Part shown: positions 41,522-53,655 of the stretch, piece by piece
Layout: the number at the start of each line of letters is the position of its first letter
How positions within the stretch are numbered: position 1 is the stretch's first letter
Assembly (NCBI RefSeq): GCF_000820005.1
Contig: NZ_CDBL01000052.1
Span: forward strand, 62,001 to 126,000
DNA: 64,000 bases
Direction: 5' to 3'
Source of the DNA: Aeromonas piscicola
GTDB lineage: Bacteria > Pseudomonadota > Gammaproteobacteria > Enterobacterales > Aeromonadaceae
Program-made: the position numbers and the translations under genes
Notes under the pieces: generated by a model
The model's database searches: none
Seen by the model: the letters and a program-made list of their open reading frames with translations, nothing else
Told to the model about the DNA's origin: nothing

Positions 41522-41561
41522 AACAATGAACAAGGCGCCCTCGGGCGCCTTGTTCATTGTT
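41522..41561. repeat. 19-bp perfect hairpin at the brnQ / histidine kinase boundary
   Basis: Bases 41522-41540 are the exact reverse complement of 41543-41561, with a 2-base centre (TC). The right arm reaches into the stop codon of the minus-strand kinase gene (41560-41562). The core GGCGCC...GGCGCC matches the rimK terminator stem. No T run follows on either strand. Confidence 0.8.
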
Positions 41562-42864
41562 ACTCCCGCATCGCCAGTCTGGCGCTGAAGATGCCATCCT
41601 CCAGCCGGGTCTCTATCTGCCAGTCCAGCTTCTCGCAGATGCGCTGGATGATGGTGAGGCCGCAGCCATAGCCCAGGATCTGATCCGGCGCCGCCGCGGT
41701 CGGGTTGCTGATGGTGAGCAGGGGCCCGCACAGTTCGATCTCGATGTGCCCCTCGGCATAGCTCAGGGCATTCTTGAGCAGGTTGCCGAGTGCGATGGCG
41801 AGCAATGAGAGGGGGGCGCTCACCTCGCTCTCCTCGTCCAGATGCAGCCGGATGTCCAGCGTCTCCCGCTGCAACAGCGGGGCCAGGCGTGCCAGCTCCT
41901 GCTGGATCAGCGGCGCGACCCGTTGCAATGGCCGCTCCACCGCCTCCTTGCGGCCCAGCAGCAGGAAGGTCTCGGTGAGCAGCGCCATCTCATCGGCGGC
42001 GGCGCGAATGCGCAGGGTGGCGCGGGCGGCCGGCGCCGGCAGGTCAGTCACCTTGCCGAGCAGGGCGGCGGAGCCCTGGATCACCATGTTGGGGGTGCGC
42101 AGCTCGTGGCTGGCGAAGCGGCTGAACTCCTGCTCGCGGGCGAACACGGCGGCCACCTCGTGCTTGCCGGTCAACAGTGCCAGCTCTATGTCCCGCAGCT
42201 CCTGCCAGGGGGCGTCGGGTACGAAATCCGCCTGATCCGGCGTGAGGTGAGCCACCCGTTGACGCAATCGCTCAAGGGGGCGCGTGATGTGGCGCACCAG
42301 CCAGATGCCGAAGCCGATGCAGGCGAGCAGCAGGGCCAGCCCGATCAGCCGGGTCGCCAGATGCAGCTGGTCTTCATAGGGATCAAGGTAGTCGTCGGCA
42401 TCATCGTTGAATACCAGGTAGAGCAGCCCCTCGCCGGACGGATGGGGCCGCACCAGGAAGTGCTTGTCCTCATCCCCCAGCACATGTTCGTAGAAGCCCG
42501 GGCTCTGATAGGGCTTGAGCCAGGCGGGCAGCCGGCCGGCCTGGGTCCAGTAGCTGGAGAACTGACGCGGGCTGGGGGCGGGGGCCGCCACGCCGAGCCG
42601 CAGCCAGTCGTCGTTGTAGCGGGTCACCTCGGCTTCCAGCCAGTGACGCAGGCTCAACTCCTCCATTTTGTCTTCGGCTACCACCATCAGCAGGCTGATG
42701 ATGATCAGCAGCAGCATGCCGGCCCCGCTCAGGGTCAGGATCAGGCGACGGTGCAGGCTGGGCAGGCTGTCCTGGGCATCTGGCTGTGCCTGGTCAAGGC
42801 CTTCGGCAGGCTGGCCCATTGAGTCACCCGATAAGGATGGGTCATGGCCTTCGGGTTTGGTCAT
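41560..42864 (-). CDS. Membrane sensor histidine kinase
   Basis: A 434-residue inner-membrane kinase. Two helices (about 41-62 and 172-192) flank a small periplasmic sensor domain. A HAMP linker follows, then HisKA with FASHELRTPNMVIQG (His about 252), and HATPase_c with N box LGNLLKNALSYAEG. The G1 box is degenerate (LTISNPTAAAPDQ, without DxGxG), whereas GYGCGLTI serves as G2. This pattern is seen in a number of compact kinases. It is coupled to its regulator by an ATGA overlap. The stimulus is unknown; proximity to aerolysin does not prove control of it. Confidence 0.9.
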   Translation of the reverse strand: MTKPEGHDPSLSGDSMGQPAEGLDQAQPDAQDSLPSLHRRLILTLSGAGMLLLIIISLLMVVAEDKMEELSLRHWLEAEVTRYNDDWLRLGVAAPAPSPRQFSSYWTQAGRLPAWLKPYQSPGFYEHVLGDEDKHFLVRPHPSGEGLLYLVFNDDADDYLDPYEDQLHLATRLIGLALLLACIGFGIWLVRHITRPLERLRQRVAHLTPDQADFVPDAPWQELRDIELALLTGKHEVAAVFAREQEFSRFASHELRTPNMVIQGSAALLGKVTDLPAPAARATLRIRAAADEMALLTETFLLLGRKEAVERPLQRVAPLIQQELARLAPLLQRETLDIRLHLDEESEVSAPLSLLAIALGNLLKNALSYAEGHIEIELCGPLLTISNPTAAAPDQILGYGCGLTIIQRICEKLDWQIETRLEDGIFSARLAMRE

Positions 42865-43529
42865 GAAGTCACCAGCCGATAGCCCTGGCCGTGCAGGGTT
42901 TCCAGCATGGGGGTGGCAAAGGGTTTGTCGAGGGCGTTGCGCAGGGCATAGATGTGGCTGCGCAGGGCGTCGGAGTCGGGCTCTTCATCGCCCCAGACGG
43001 TGTCGAGCACCTCCTGACGGCTCACCAGATGGGGGGCGCGACGCATCAGCAGGGTGAGGATCTGGAACGGGATCTTGCCGAGCTTGAGCTCGACTCCGGC
43101 GCGGGTGGCGCGGCCACTGGCGGGATCCAGCGTCAGCTCGCCCACGCACAGCGCCCCCATGTCGCTGCGGGGGCCGCGCAGGGCCAGTGCCTGCAGCCGT
43201 ACTTCCAGCTCCTCCATGGCGAAGGGCTTGACCAGGTAGTCATCGCCACCGGCCCGGAAGCCCGCCAGTTTGTCATCTAGGCTGTCGCGGGCGGTGAGAA
43301 ACAGCACCGGGGTCGCGACCCCGTCGGCTCTCAGCCGCTCTACCGTGCTCAGGCCGTCCAGGCGCGGCATCATGACGTCCATGATGATGACGTCGAAGCG
43401 CTGCTGCGCCAGCAGTTGCAGCGCTGCCTGACCGTGATAGGCACAGTCCATCCTGTGCCCGGCCAGCTCCAGGTAATCCATGATGGTTTCCGCCACCTGG
43501 GGATTGTCTTCCACCACCAGTATTTTCAT
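42861..43529 (-). CDS. OmpR-family response regulator
   Basis: A 222-residue regulator. The receiver domain starts MKILVVEDNPQVAETI, with the phosphoacceptor Asp in DVIIMDVMMPRLDG (about residue 51). The C-terminal winged helix of OmpR/PhoB type is at about 130-222 (LVSRQEVLDTVWG, DALRSHIYALRNALD, LHGQGYRL). The ATG at 43529 has GGAG eight bases upstream. The gene is divergent from the secreted protein gene at 43620, a likely target by position. Confidence 0.93.
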   Translation of the reverse strand: MKILVVEDNPQVAETIMDYLELAGHRMDCAYHGQAALQLLAQQRFDVIIMDVMMPRLDGLSTVERLRADGVATPVLFLTARDSLDDKLAGFRAGGDDYLVKPFAMEELEVRLQALALRGPRSDMGALCVGELTLDPASGRATRAGVELKLGKIPFQILTLLMRRAPHLVSRQEVLDTVWGDEEPDSDALRSHIYALRNALDKPFATPMLETLHGQGYRLVTS

Positions 43530-43619
43530 GTTTTGATCTCCTGGTTTTGACCGGCATTTCACGCTCGTCTCACACTGGACAAGCCATCCTTTGTGGCAGT
43601 GTAACCCCGAGGATCCCTG

Positions 43620-44036
43620 ATGAAGAAGTCTCTCTGCGCGCTCTTGCTGTTTATCTTGTTGCCACTTGGCACCGCGCAGTCGGCCGAGTTCAAGTTGACC
43701 GGCCGCACCACCTGGCAGCTGGGCCAGCTGATGGTCAACGGCATTCCCTTCGTGCTCGATGAAGGGACCCGCTTCAAGGACGGGCTGAGCGAGGACGATC
43801 TTGGTGGCACCTGGGTCGATCTGGAAGGGGTGATAGAGGGCGAGCTGAGGGTGATCCGCAAAGTGGAAGCGCTGGAGGAGGACGATGAGATGGAGCTGGA
43901 AGGGCCGGTCGCACAGGGGCGTATCTGGGGATATGTCACTTCGGATGACAGCTTGGCCCCCTTCGAAGGCCGCTGGCTGGAGCTGGAGTGCAAGTTTGAC
44001 GGCATGCGGTTGAGCCGCTGCCGCGAGGACGACTGA
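43620..44036 (+). CDS. Small secreted protein, OB-like (DUF5666-like)
   Basis: A 138-residue protein with a clear signal peptide (MKKSLCALLLFILLPLGTAQSA). The mature part is acidic and beta-rich: LDEGTRFKDGLSEDDLGGTWVDLEG and EGPVAQGRIWGYVT. The repeated short strands around an inserted value resemble the DUF5666-type beta fold. It ends in a two-Cys segment (LECKFDGMRLSRCRED). It is divergently transcribed from the two-component system with 90 bp between them, so it may be its regulon member. Function is unknown. Confidence 0.8.
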   Translation: MKKSLCALLLFILLPLGTAQSAEFKLTGRTTWQLGQLMVNGIPFVLDEGTRFKDGLSEDDLGGTWVDLEGVIEGELRVIRKVEALEEDDEMELEGPVAQGRIWGYVTSDDSLAPFEGRWLELECKFDGMRLSRCREDD

Positions 44037-44123
44037 ACACAAGCTTCATTTGTCTACCGGCAAAATGGCCTGCTCAGATCCATAGTTAAACCTCAACACG
44101 AGTTTGACCATGGGCTTATTGCT

Positions 44124-44603
44124 ATGACGCGCACCTATCTTCTGTTGCTGGCACTGCCGCTCTGCACCCTTGCCGCCGATGGTGAGCTCTGGCTGGTGGA
44201 ACTGGAACACAGCGACGGCATTCGCCTGCAATTTCAGGGGGCCGAACTGGAGCTTGGCAGTGCACGCCTGAGCGGGGTTCGCCACGCGGGTGAGCTCAGA
44301 CCCGGCATGCGGCTTGCCATCCTGAGTCGCAACGGCGTCGCCGAGCATATTCGCCGCACAAATTTCGTGCCAGAGTCAGCGGCGGCCGTTCACTGGCGAC
44401 GGGCAGAGGCTCCCTTGCTCGCGGTGGCCGGCCACTCGCTGCAATTGCAGGGGCTGGGCACAATCACCTTCGATGCCGGTACCCGCTGGCTCAACGGCGG
44501 TCCCGCCGATCTGCAACCGGGTCGCCAACTGGTGCTGAGTCGCGATGAAACGGGCCGGGTAACCGAGATCCTGATCCCCAACCCCGAGGATGAACCGGAA
44601 TAA
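44124..44603 (+). CDS. Small secreted protein, DUF5666-like
   Basis: A 159-residue protein with a short signal peptide (MTRTYLLLLALPLCTLA). It is beta-rich, with paired motifs LRPGMRLAILSRNGVAEHI and LQPGRQLVLSRDETGRVTEI that look like an internal duplication. TFDAGTRWLNGGPADL resembles the neighbouring DEGTRFKDG segment in the 43.6-kb gene, so the two are probably related. It lies 87 bases after that gene and may be co-transcribed. Function is unknown. Confidence 0.78.
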   Translation: MTRTYLLLLALPLCTLAADGELWLVELEHSDGIRLQFQGAELELGSARLSGVRHAGELRPGMRLAILSRNGVAEHIRRTNFVPESAAAVHWRRAEAPLLAVAGHSLQLQGLGTITFDAGTRWLNGGPADLQPGRQLVLSRDETGRVTEILIPNPEDEPE

Positions 44604-44898
44604 GGATCATGCAGTCAAACGCTTAATATTTATTTTGCTAAATTAGAAATATCTTTTTTATCTATATTCCAAAAGATGATTAAGTGACGAATAAAATAAT
44701 AGAGCGGATGCTCTGATATTATATCAATCAATATTGGTCGAAGTGAAATTAATAACTTTGTTTATGTGTTTCACATATTAAAGTGTGGGCTGGATCGCAT
44801 GTTGCGATTAACATGACTGATATTGTCGTACCCACATGCCACCCGCTGATATATAAAGTTGGTGAATGCATGTCAATGTTAAATATATTGGGGTTGCT
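44604..44898 (+). promoter_or_regulatory. AT-rich control region of aerolysin
   Basis: A 295-bp AT-rich stretch between GC-rich genes. It includes a palindrome TATGTG-TTT-CACATA at 44763-44777. It resembles but does not fit a CRP site, since the spacing is too short. The strong local drop in GC suggests silencing by H-NS-like proteins, which is an inference. No certain promoter is assigned. Confidence 0.5.
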
Positions 44899-46380
44899 AT
44901 GAAAAAATTAAAACTAACTGGCTTGTCATTAATCATATCCGGCCTGCTGATGGCACAGGTGCAAGCGGCTGAGCCCGTCTACCCAGACCAGCTCCGCTTG
45001 TTTTCATTGGGCCAAGAGGTCTGTGGCGACAAGTATCGCCCCGTCAATCGAGAAGAGGCGCAGAGCGTTAAAAGCAATATTGTCGGCATGATGGGGCAAT
45101 GGCAAATAAGCGGGCTTGCCAATGGCTGGGTCATTATGGGGCCGGGTTATAACGGTGAGATAAAACCAGGAACAGCATCCAGTACCTGGTGTTATCCGAC
45201 CAATCCTGTTACCGGCGAAATACCGACGATGTCTGCCCTGGATATTCCAGATGGTGACGAAGTAGATGTACAGTGGCGGTTGGTACATGACAGTGCGAAT
45301 TTCATCAAACCAACCAGCTATCTGGCCCATTACCTCGGTTATGCCTGGGTGGGCGGCAATCACAGCCAATATGTCGGTGAAGACATGGATGTGACCCGTG
45401 ATGGCGATGGCTGGGTGATCCGTGGCAACAATGACGGTGGCTGCGATGGCTATCGCTGTGGTGACAAGACCTCCATCAAGGTGAGCAATTTTGCCTACAA
45501 CCTGGATCCTGACAGCTTCAAGCATGGCGATGTGACCCAGTCCGACCGTCAGCTGGTCAAGACGGTGGTGGGCTGGGCTATCAACGACAGCGACACCCCC
45601 CAATCCGGCTATGACGTCACCCTGCGCTACGACACCGCCACCAACTGGTCCAAGACCAATACCTATGGCCTGAGCGAGAAGGTGACCACCAAGAACAAGT
45701 TCAAGTGGCCACTGGTGGGGGAAACCGAACTCTCCATCGAGATTGCAGCCACCCAGTCTTGGGCGTCCCAGAACGGGGGCTCGACCACCACCTCCCTGTC
45801 TCAGTCCGTACGACCGACTGTGCCGGCCCGTTCCAAGATCCCGGTGAAGATCGAGCTCTACAAGGCCGACATCTCCTACCCCTATGAGTTCAAGGCCGAT
45901 GTCAGCTATGACCTGACCCTGAGCGGTTTCCTGCGCTGGGGCGGCAACGCCTGGTATACCCATCCGGACAATCGTCCGAACTGGAACCACACCTTCGTCA
46001 TAGGTCCGTACAAGGACAAGGCGAGCAGCATTCGTTACCAATGGGACAAGCGTTACATCCCGGGTGAAGTGAAGTGGTGGGACTGGAACTGGACCATACA
46101 GCAGAACGGTCTGCCTACCATGCAGAATAACCTGGCCAGAGTGCTGCGCCCGGTTCGGGCCGGGATCACCGGTGATTTCAGTGCCGAGAGCCAGTTTGCC
46201 GGCAACATCGAAATCGGTGCTCCCGTACCGCTCGCGGCTGACAGCAAGGTGCGTCGTGCTCGCAGTGTGGACGGCGGTGGTCAGGGTCTGAGACTGGAGA
46301 TCCCGCTCGATGCACAAGAGCTCTCCGGGCTTGGCTTCAACAATGTCAGCTTCAGCGTGACCCCTGTTGCCAACCTATAA
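44899..46380 (+). CDS. aerA: Aerolysin (channel-forming toxin precursor)
   Basis: A 493-residue preproaerolysin with a 23-residue signal peptide (MKKLKLTGLSLIISGLLMAQVQA) followed by AEPVYPDQLRLFSLGQ, giving the classical 470-residue proaerolysin. The pertussis-toxin-like lobe, aromatic WGGNAWYTHPDNRPNW segment, Cys pair in GGCDGYRCGD and membrane-insertion loop region (WASQNGGSTTTSLSQS) are intact. The activation loop KVRRARSVDGG near residue 445 is where proteases release the C-terminal propeptide. It is secreted by the type II system, binds GPI-anchored proteins and forms heptameric pores. An upstream in-frame ATG at 44866 is less likely. No truncation is seen. Confidence 0.98.
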   Translation: MKKLKLTGLSLIISGLLMAQVQAAEPVYPDQLRLFSLGQEVCGDKYRPVNREEAQSVKSNIVGMMGQWQISGLANGWVIMGPGYNGEIKPGTASSTWCYPTNPVTGEIPTMSALDIPDGDEVDVQWRLVHDSANFIKPTSYLAHYLGYAWVGGNHSQYVGEDMDVTRDGDGWVIRGNNDGGCDGYRCGDKTSIKVSNFAYNLDPDSFKHGDVTQSDRQLVKTVVGWAINDSDTPQSGYDVTLRYDTATNWSKTNTYGLSEKVTTKNKFKWPLVGETELSIEIAATQSWASQNGGSTTTSLSQSVRPTVPARSKIPVKIELYKADISYPYEFKADVSYDLTLSGFLRWGGNAWYTHPDNRPNWNHTFVIGPYKDKASSIRYQWDKRYIPGEVKWWDWNWTIQQNGLPTMQNNLARVLRPVRAGITGDFSAESQFAGNIEIGAPVPLAADSKVRRARSVDGGGQGLRLEIPLDAQELSGLGFNNVSFSVTPVANL

Positions 46381-46402
46381 TGGCAGTGTGTTGCAGTAAG
46401 AG

Positions 46403-46430
46403 AACCGGGCCCATGGCCCGGTTGTTGTTT
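46403..46430 (+). terminator. Aerolysin gene terminator
   Basis: AACCGGGCC (46403-46411) pairs with GGCCCGGTT (46415-46423) around CAT, followed by GTTGTTT. It lies 22 bases after the aerA stop. Confidence 0.85.
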
Positions 46431-46454
46431 GTACTGGTCGGGCTGGTTAAAGGC

Positions 46455-46482
46455 TTGTGCTTTCCATTTCCCCACTTATACT
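46455..46482 (+). promoter_or_regulatory. Probable sigma-70 promoter of the thi operon
   Basis: TTGTGC (46455-46460) and TATACT (46477-46482) have a 16-base spacer. The predicted start falls at about 46489, exactly where the TPP aptamer begins. Confidence 0.65.
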
Positions 46483-46489
46483 GGCGCCA

Positions 46490-46590
46490 TCTTGTCGGAG
46501 TGCCAACCGTCGAACGACGCAAGGCTGAGACCGTTAATTCGGGATCCGTGGAACCTGATCAGGCTAGAACCTGCGAAGGGAAACAAGGGT
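46490..46590 (+). ncRNA. TPP (thi-box) riboswitch
   Basis: The aptamer is recognised from its conserved blocks in order: CTTGTCGGAGTGCC at 46491-46504, GGCTGAGACCG near 46523, then GATCCGTGGAACCTGATCAGG and CTAGAACCTGCGAAGGGAAACAAG. It binds thiamine pyrophosphate and should repress thiC translation or cause early termination. Downstream there are candidate expression-platform stems: GGTAACC with GGTTGCC at 46587-46605, and CGGGGA with TCCCCG around 46610-46632. A leader of about 275 bases separates it from thiC. Confidence 0.95.
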
Positions 46591-46836
46591 AACCAGTGGG
46601 TTGCCGCGCCGGGGAGGAACAAGCTTCCCCGCTCGCCGAGAGGAGTGATCCGACCGGCAAGCCAGTGCGCACAAGAGGGAGCCTGCCATCCTGTTCTGTC
46701 ACCTTGTCCATCAGGGGGGAAGTGCAGAAGATGCGCAGGAGGAAGCCAAGGCTTCAGTTTTGCTCCCTCTTGAATGCAAACCTCACCCACAGGTTCATCA
46801 CTTCTCCTCGAACTCCAGACAAGCAAACACCCATAA

Positions 46837-50457
<3,621 letters not shown>

Positions 50458-50468
<11 letters not shown>

Positions 50469-51231
50469 TGTGGAGTACCTGCGCTACGGCAGGCAACTGA
50501 TGCTGAGCGAAATCGGCGAGGCGGGGCAGGCGAGGCTGAAAGAGGCATCCGTGCTGATCGTCGGCCTCGGCGGGCTCGGCTCGCCGTTGGCCCTCTATCT
50601 GGCCGGAGCCGGGGTGGGTACCTTGTGGCTGGCCGACGGCGATACTGTGGATACCAGCAACCTGCCGCGCCAGATCCTGTTCGATGGAGAGGGGCTGCGC
50701 CGCTCCAAGGCCGAGCTGGCCCGGGAGCGGTTGGCGGCCCACAACCCCCATGTAGAGCTTATCGCCATCAATCAGCGGCTCGATGAGCAGAGCCTGCCCG
50801 CCTTCGTGGTCGAGGTGGATCTGGTTGTCGACTGCTGCGACAACCTGGCCAGTCGCCACGCCATCAACGCCGTCTGTGTGGCTCAGCACAAGCCCTGGAT
50901 CTCGGCCGCCGCCGTCGGCTGGCAGGGACAGCTGATGGTACGAACCGCCCCCGAGCATGCCTGCTACGCCTGTCTCTATCCGCTGGATACCGAGATCAAG
51001 GAGAGCTGCCAGAGCAGCGGCGTTACCGGCCCCCTGGTGGGGGTGATGGGCGCCTTGCAGGCGCTGGAAGCCTTGCGTCTGCTGCTGGGCAAGCCCAGTC
51101 CGGTGGCGGGCACCCTGCGCCGTTTCGATGCCCTGACCCACGAGTGGCAGACCCTGGGGTTGTCCCCCGATCCTGCCTGTTCCGTGTGCGGCGCCTCTAC
51201 CTTTGCCAATCCCATGGAGGATGCGCAATGA
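50458..51231 (+). CDS. thiF: ThiS adenylyltransferase ThiF
   Basis: A 257-residue E1-like enzyme that adenylates the C-terminus of ThiS and passes it to sulfur transfer. The nucleotide loop [17 protein letters not shown] is at about residues 37-53, with [17 protein letters not shown] following. Zinc cysteines are in ACYACLYP and ACSVCGAS. The start ATG at 50458 lies inside the end of thiDE; the upstream extension of the frame to 50269 is a shadow. Confidence 0.95.
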
Positions 51232-51440
51232 AGATCCGATTGAACAACAGCGAGCTGGTGCTGACGACCAGCCCGGATAACCAGATCTGCGTGGCCGAGC
51301 TGCTGGCGGCCCGCGAGGTAGCCCCGCAGGGGGTGGCGGTGGCCCTCAACGGCGCCGTGCTGCCCCGCAGCCGCTGGCCAGACACCCGGCTCAATGACGG
51401 GGATGAACTCCACCTTTTCACTGCCATCGCCGGAGGCTGA
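51228..51440 (+). CDS. thiS: Sulfur carrier protein ThiS
   Basis: A 70-residue ubiquitin-like carrier ending in the obligatory Gly-Gly (HLFTAIAGG), whose thiocarboxylate supplies sulfur for the thiazole. The start ATG overlaps the thiF stop (ATGA); one base separates its stop from the thiG ATG. Confidence 0.95.
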   Translation: MKIRLNNSELVLTTSPDNQICVAELLAAREVAPQGVAVALNGAVLPRSRWPDTRLNDGDELHLFTAIAGG

Positions 51441-51441
51441 G

Positions 51442-52209
51442 ATGCTGACCATAGCCGACCATGAATTTTCGTCCCGCCTCTTTACCGGCACCGGCAAGTT
51501 TGCCCGCCCGGATCTGATGGCGGCCGCCATCGAAGCAAGCGGCTCCCGGCTGGTGACCATGGCCATCAAGCGCCTCGACCCCGGCAAGCGCCACGACGAT
51601 ATCCTCACCCCGCTGCTGGCACTCGGGGTCAAGCTGCTGCCCAACACCTCGGGCGCCAAGACGGCCGCCGAGGCGGTGTTTGCCGCCCATCTGGCCCGGG
51701 AGGCGCTCGGCACAAACTGGCTGAAACTCGAGATCCACCCCGATCCCAAATACCTGCTGCCCGATCCCATAGAGACGCTCAAGGCGGCCGAGCAGCTGGT
51801 GAAAGAGGGTTTCGTGGTGCTGCCCTACTGCGGGGCCGATCCCGTGCTCTGCAAGCGGCTCGAAGAGGTGGGCTGCGCCGCCGTCATGCCGCTCGGCGCG
51901 CCGATTGGCTCGAATCAGGGGCTGGTGACCCGGGATTTCCTCGCCATCATCATCGAACAGGCGCGGGTGCCCGTGGTGGTGGATGCGGGGATAGGTGCGC
52001 CGAGCCACGCCGCCGCGGCCTTTGAGCTGGGTGCCGACGCCGTGCTGGTGAACACAGCCATCGCCGTGAGCCGGGATCCGGTCGCCATGGGCCGCGCCTT
52101 CGCGCTGGCCTGTGAGGCTGGCCGCAGCGCCTATGAGGCGGGCCTCGGCGCGCGCGGGCTGCAAGCCAGCGCCTCCAGCCCGCTCACCGACTTTCTGGAG
52201 GCCTTATGA
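51442..52209 (+). CDS. thiG: Thiazole synthase ThiG
   Basis: A 255-residue TIM-barrel enzyme that forms the thiazole phosphate from DXP, dehydroglycine and ThiS thiocarboxylate. Family segments are [29 protein letters not shown], the Lys-containing [15 protein letters not shown] and [25 protein letters not shown]. The start at 51442 has CGGAGG upstream; an earlier in-frame ATG at 51394 lies within thiS. It overlaps thiH by 4 bases. Confidence 0.96.
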   Translation: MLTIADHEFSSRLFTGTGKFARPDLMAAAIEASGSRLVTMAIKRLDPGKRHDDILTPLLALGVKLLPNTSGAKTAAEAVFAAHLAREALGTNWLKLEIHPDPKYLLPDPIETLKAAEQLVKEGFVVLPYCGADPVLCKRLEEVGCAAVMPLGAPIGSNQGLVTRDFLAIIIEQARVPVVVDAGIGAPSHAAAAFELGADAVLVNTAIAVSRDPVAMGRAFALACEAGRSAYEAGLGARGLQASASSPLTDFLEAL

Positions 52210-53459
52210 GCCTGAGCACAGGGCAAGACTCGGTGGCGATGGCCTCTCTCGTCCCAATTCCCGAGATGGATGGGGTCCGCTCCCCTCTCCCTCTGGGAGA
52301 GGGGCTGGGGGTGAGGGCATCAGAGGCGAGGGCTGGGGCCGCGTCTTTCGTAGACCGCTGGCGCGAGCTGGAGTGGGACGATATCGGCATGCAGATCCGC
52401 GCCAAGACGACCCGGGATGTGGAGCTGGCGCTGGCCAGTCCACGCCGCACCCTGGCCGACTTTATGGCGCTGATCTCCCCGGCCGCCGAGGCATACCTGC
52501 CTCAGATAGCGGCCGAGGCCGAGCGCCTCACCCGCCAGCGTTTCGGCAATACGGTGGGCTTCTATGTGCCCCTCTATCTGTCGAACCTTTGCGCTAACGA
52601 CTGCTCCTACTGCGGCTTTTCCATGAGCAATCGCTTGAAGCGCAAGACGCTGGATGCAGAGGAAATTGAGCGCGAATGTCTGGCTATCAAGGCGCGCGGT
52701 TTCGACAGCGTGTTGCTGGTGACCGGCGAGCACGAGAGCAAGGTGGGCATGGCCTATTTTCGTGAGCACCTGCCGCAGATCCGCCGCCATTTCAGCGCCT
52801 TGGCGATGGAGGTGCAGCCACTGTCGCAGGCCGATTACGCCGAGCTTAAAACCCTGGGACTGGATGCCGTCATGGTCTATCAGGAGACCTATCACGCCCC
52901 CAGTTACGCTCGCCATCACCTGCGCGGCAACAAGCAGGATATCGACTGGCGGCTCGCCACCCCGGAGCGGTTGGGGCGGGCCGGCATCGACAAGATAGGG
53001 CTGGGGGCGCTGATTGGCCTCTCTTCGGATTGGCGCGCCGACAGCTATTTCGTAGCCGAGCACCTGAGCTGGCTCGAGCGCCATCACTGGCAGAGCCGCT
53101 ATTCGCTCTCCTTCCCGCGCCTGCGTCCCTGCACCGGCGGCCTGCAGCCTTCCGTGGTCATGTCGGACAGGCAGCTGGTGCAGCTCATCTGCGCCTGGCG
53201 CCTCTTCTCGCCGACCCTGGAGTTGTCGCTCTCCACCCGGGAATCCCCTGTGTTTCGCAACGGCGCCCTGCGCCTCGGCATCACCCAGATGTCGGCGGAA
53301 TCGCGCACCCAGCCGGGCGGCTATGCCGAAGGGGACAAGGAGGAGCTGGAGCAGTTTGCCATCCATGACGCTCGCCCGCTGGGTGAGGTCGCCGATGTCG
53401 TCAGGCAGGCGGGGTTGCAGCCGGTGTTCAAGGACTGGGAATCGTTTTTGGGCCGATAG
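52206..53459 (+). CDS. thiH: 2-iminoacetate synthase ThiH with in-frame N-terminal repeat insertion
   Basis: A 417-residue radical SAM enzyme that cleaves tyrosine to dehydroglycine for thiazole synthesis. The cluster motif CANDCSYC (CxxxCxxC) is at about residues 129-136. The normal family start corresponds to [14 protein letters not shown], here at residue 47 onward. The preceding 40 or so residues (including [14 protein letters not shown]) are encoded by a palindromic repeat inserted in frame. The ATG at 52206 overlaps the thiG stop, so the extended form should be made unless a later start is used. Confidence 0.94.
   Translation: MSLSTGQDSVAMASLVPIPEMDGVRSPLPLGEGLGVRASEARAGAASFVDRWRELEWDDIGMQIRAKTTRDVELALASPRRTLADFMALISPAAEAYLPQIAAEAERLTRQRFGNTVGFYVPLYLSNLCANDCSYCGFSMSNRLKRKTLDAEEIERECLAIKARGFDSVLLVTGEHESKVGMAYFREHLPQIRRHFSALAMEVQPLSQADYAELKTLGLDAVMVYQETYHAPSYARHHLRGNKQDIDWRLATPERLGRAGIDKIGLGALIGLSSDWRADSYFVAEHLSWLERHHWQSRYSLSFPRLRPCTGGLQPSVVMSDRQLVQLICAWRLFSPTLELSLSTRESPVFRNGALRLGITQMSAESRTQPGGYAEGDKEELEQFAIHDARPLGEVADVVRQAGLQPVFKDWESFLGR
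52278..52320. repeat. REP-like palindromic repeat inside thiH
   Basis: CCCCTCTCCC (52282-52291) and GGGAGAGGGG (52295-52304) form a 10-bp stem with loop TCT, followed by CTGGGGGTGAGGGC. This type of element is scattered in intergenic DNA of many Proteobacteria. Here it lies inside the coding frame without breaking it. Confidence 0.75.
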
Positions 53460-53474
53460 GGGCGGCCACGCCCC
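53459..53474 (+). terminator. Possible thi operon terminator
   Basis: GGGGCG (53459-53464) pairs with CGCCCC (53469-53474), starting at the last base of thiH. Only a short CTTT follows, so the strength is doubtful. Confidence 0.45.
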
Positions 53475-53527
53475 CTTTGCCGGTGGCATCCGGGCGTCCA
53501 GCCAGACGCTGTGCCTGTGGCAAGCAG

Positions 53528-53620
53528 GCACGGCTGCGCCGTGCAATCGTAGGGTCGATTGGCCGTCAGGCGTAATCGTCCGTTCTATGTGATGGGAGGA
53601 ATGGCACGGCCTTGCCGTGC
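53528..53620. repeat. Two copies of a GCACGGC/GCCGTGC hairpin
   Basis: GCACGGC-TGC-GCCGTGC at 53528-53544 and GCACGGC-CTT-GCCGTGC at 53604-53620 are the same 7-bp stem with different loops. The sequence TGCAATCGTAGGGT at 53542-53555 recurs at 55171-55184. These look like REP-type units. Confidence 0.65.
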
Positions 53621-53655
53621 AGGACACGAGGCCGCTGGCCTCGAAGGGGTTTCGC

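Noticed and set aside
44763-44777. CRP-binding site upstream of aerolysin
   Set aside because: The palindrome TATGTG/CACATA has a 3-base centre, whereas CRP sites need TGTGA and TCACA six bases apart.
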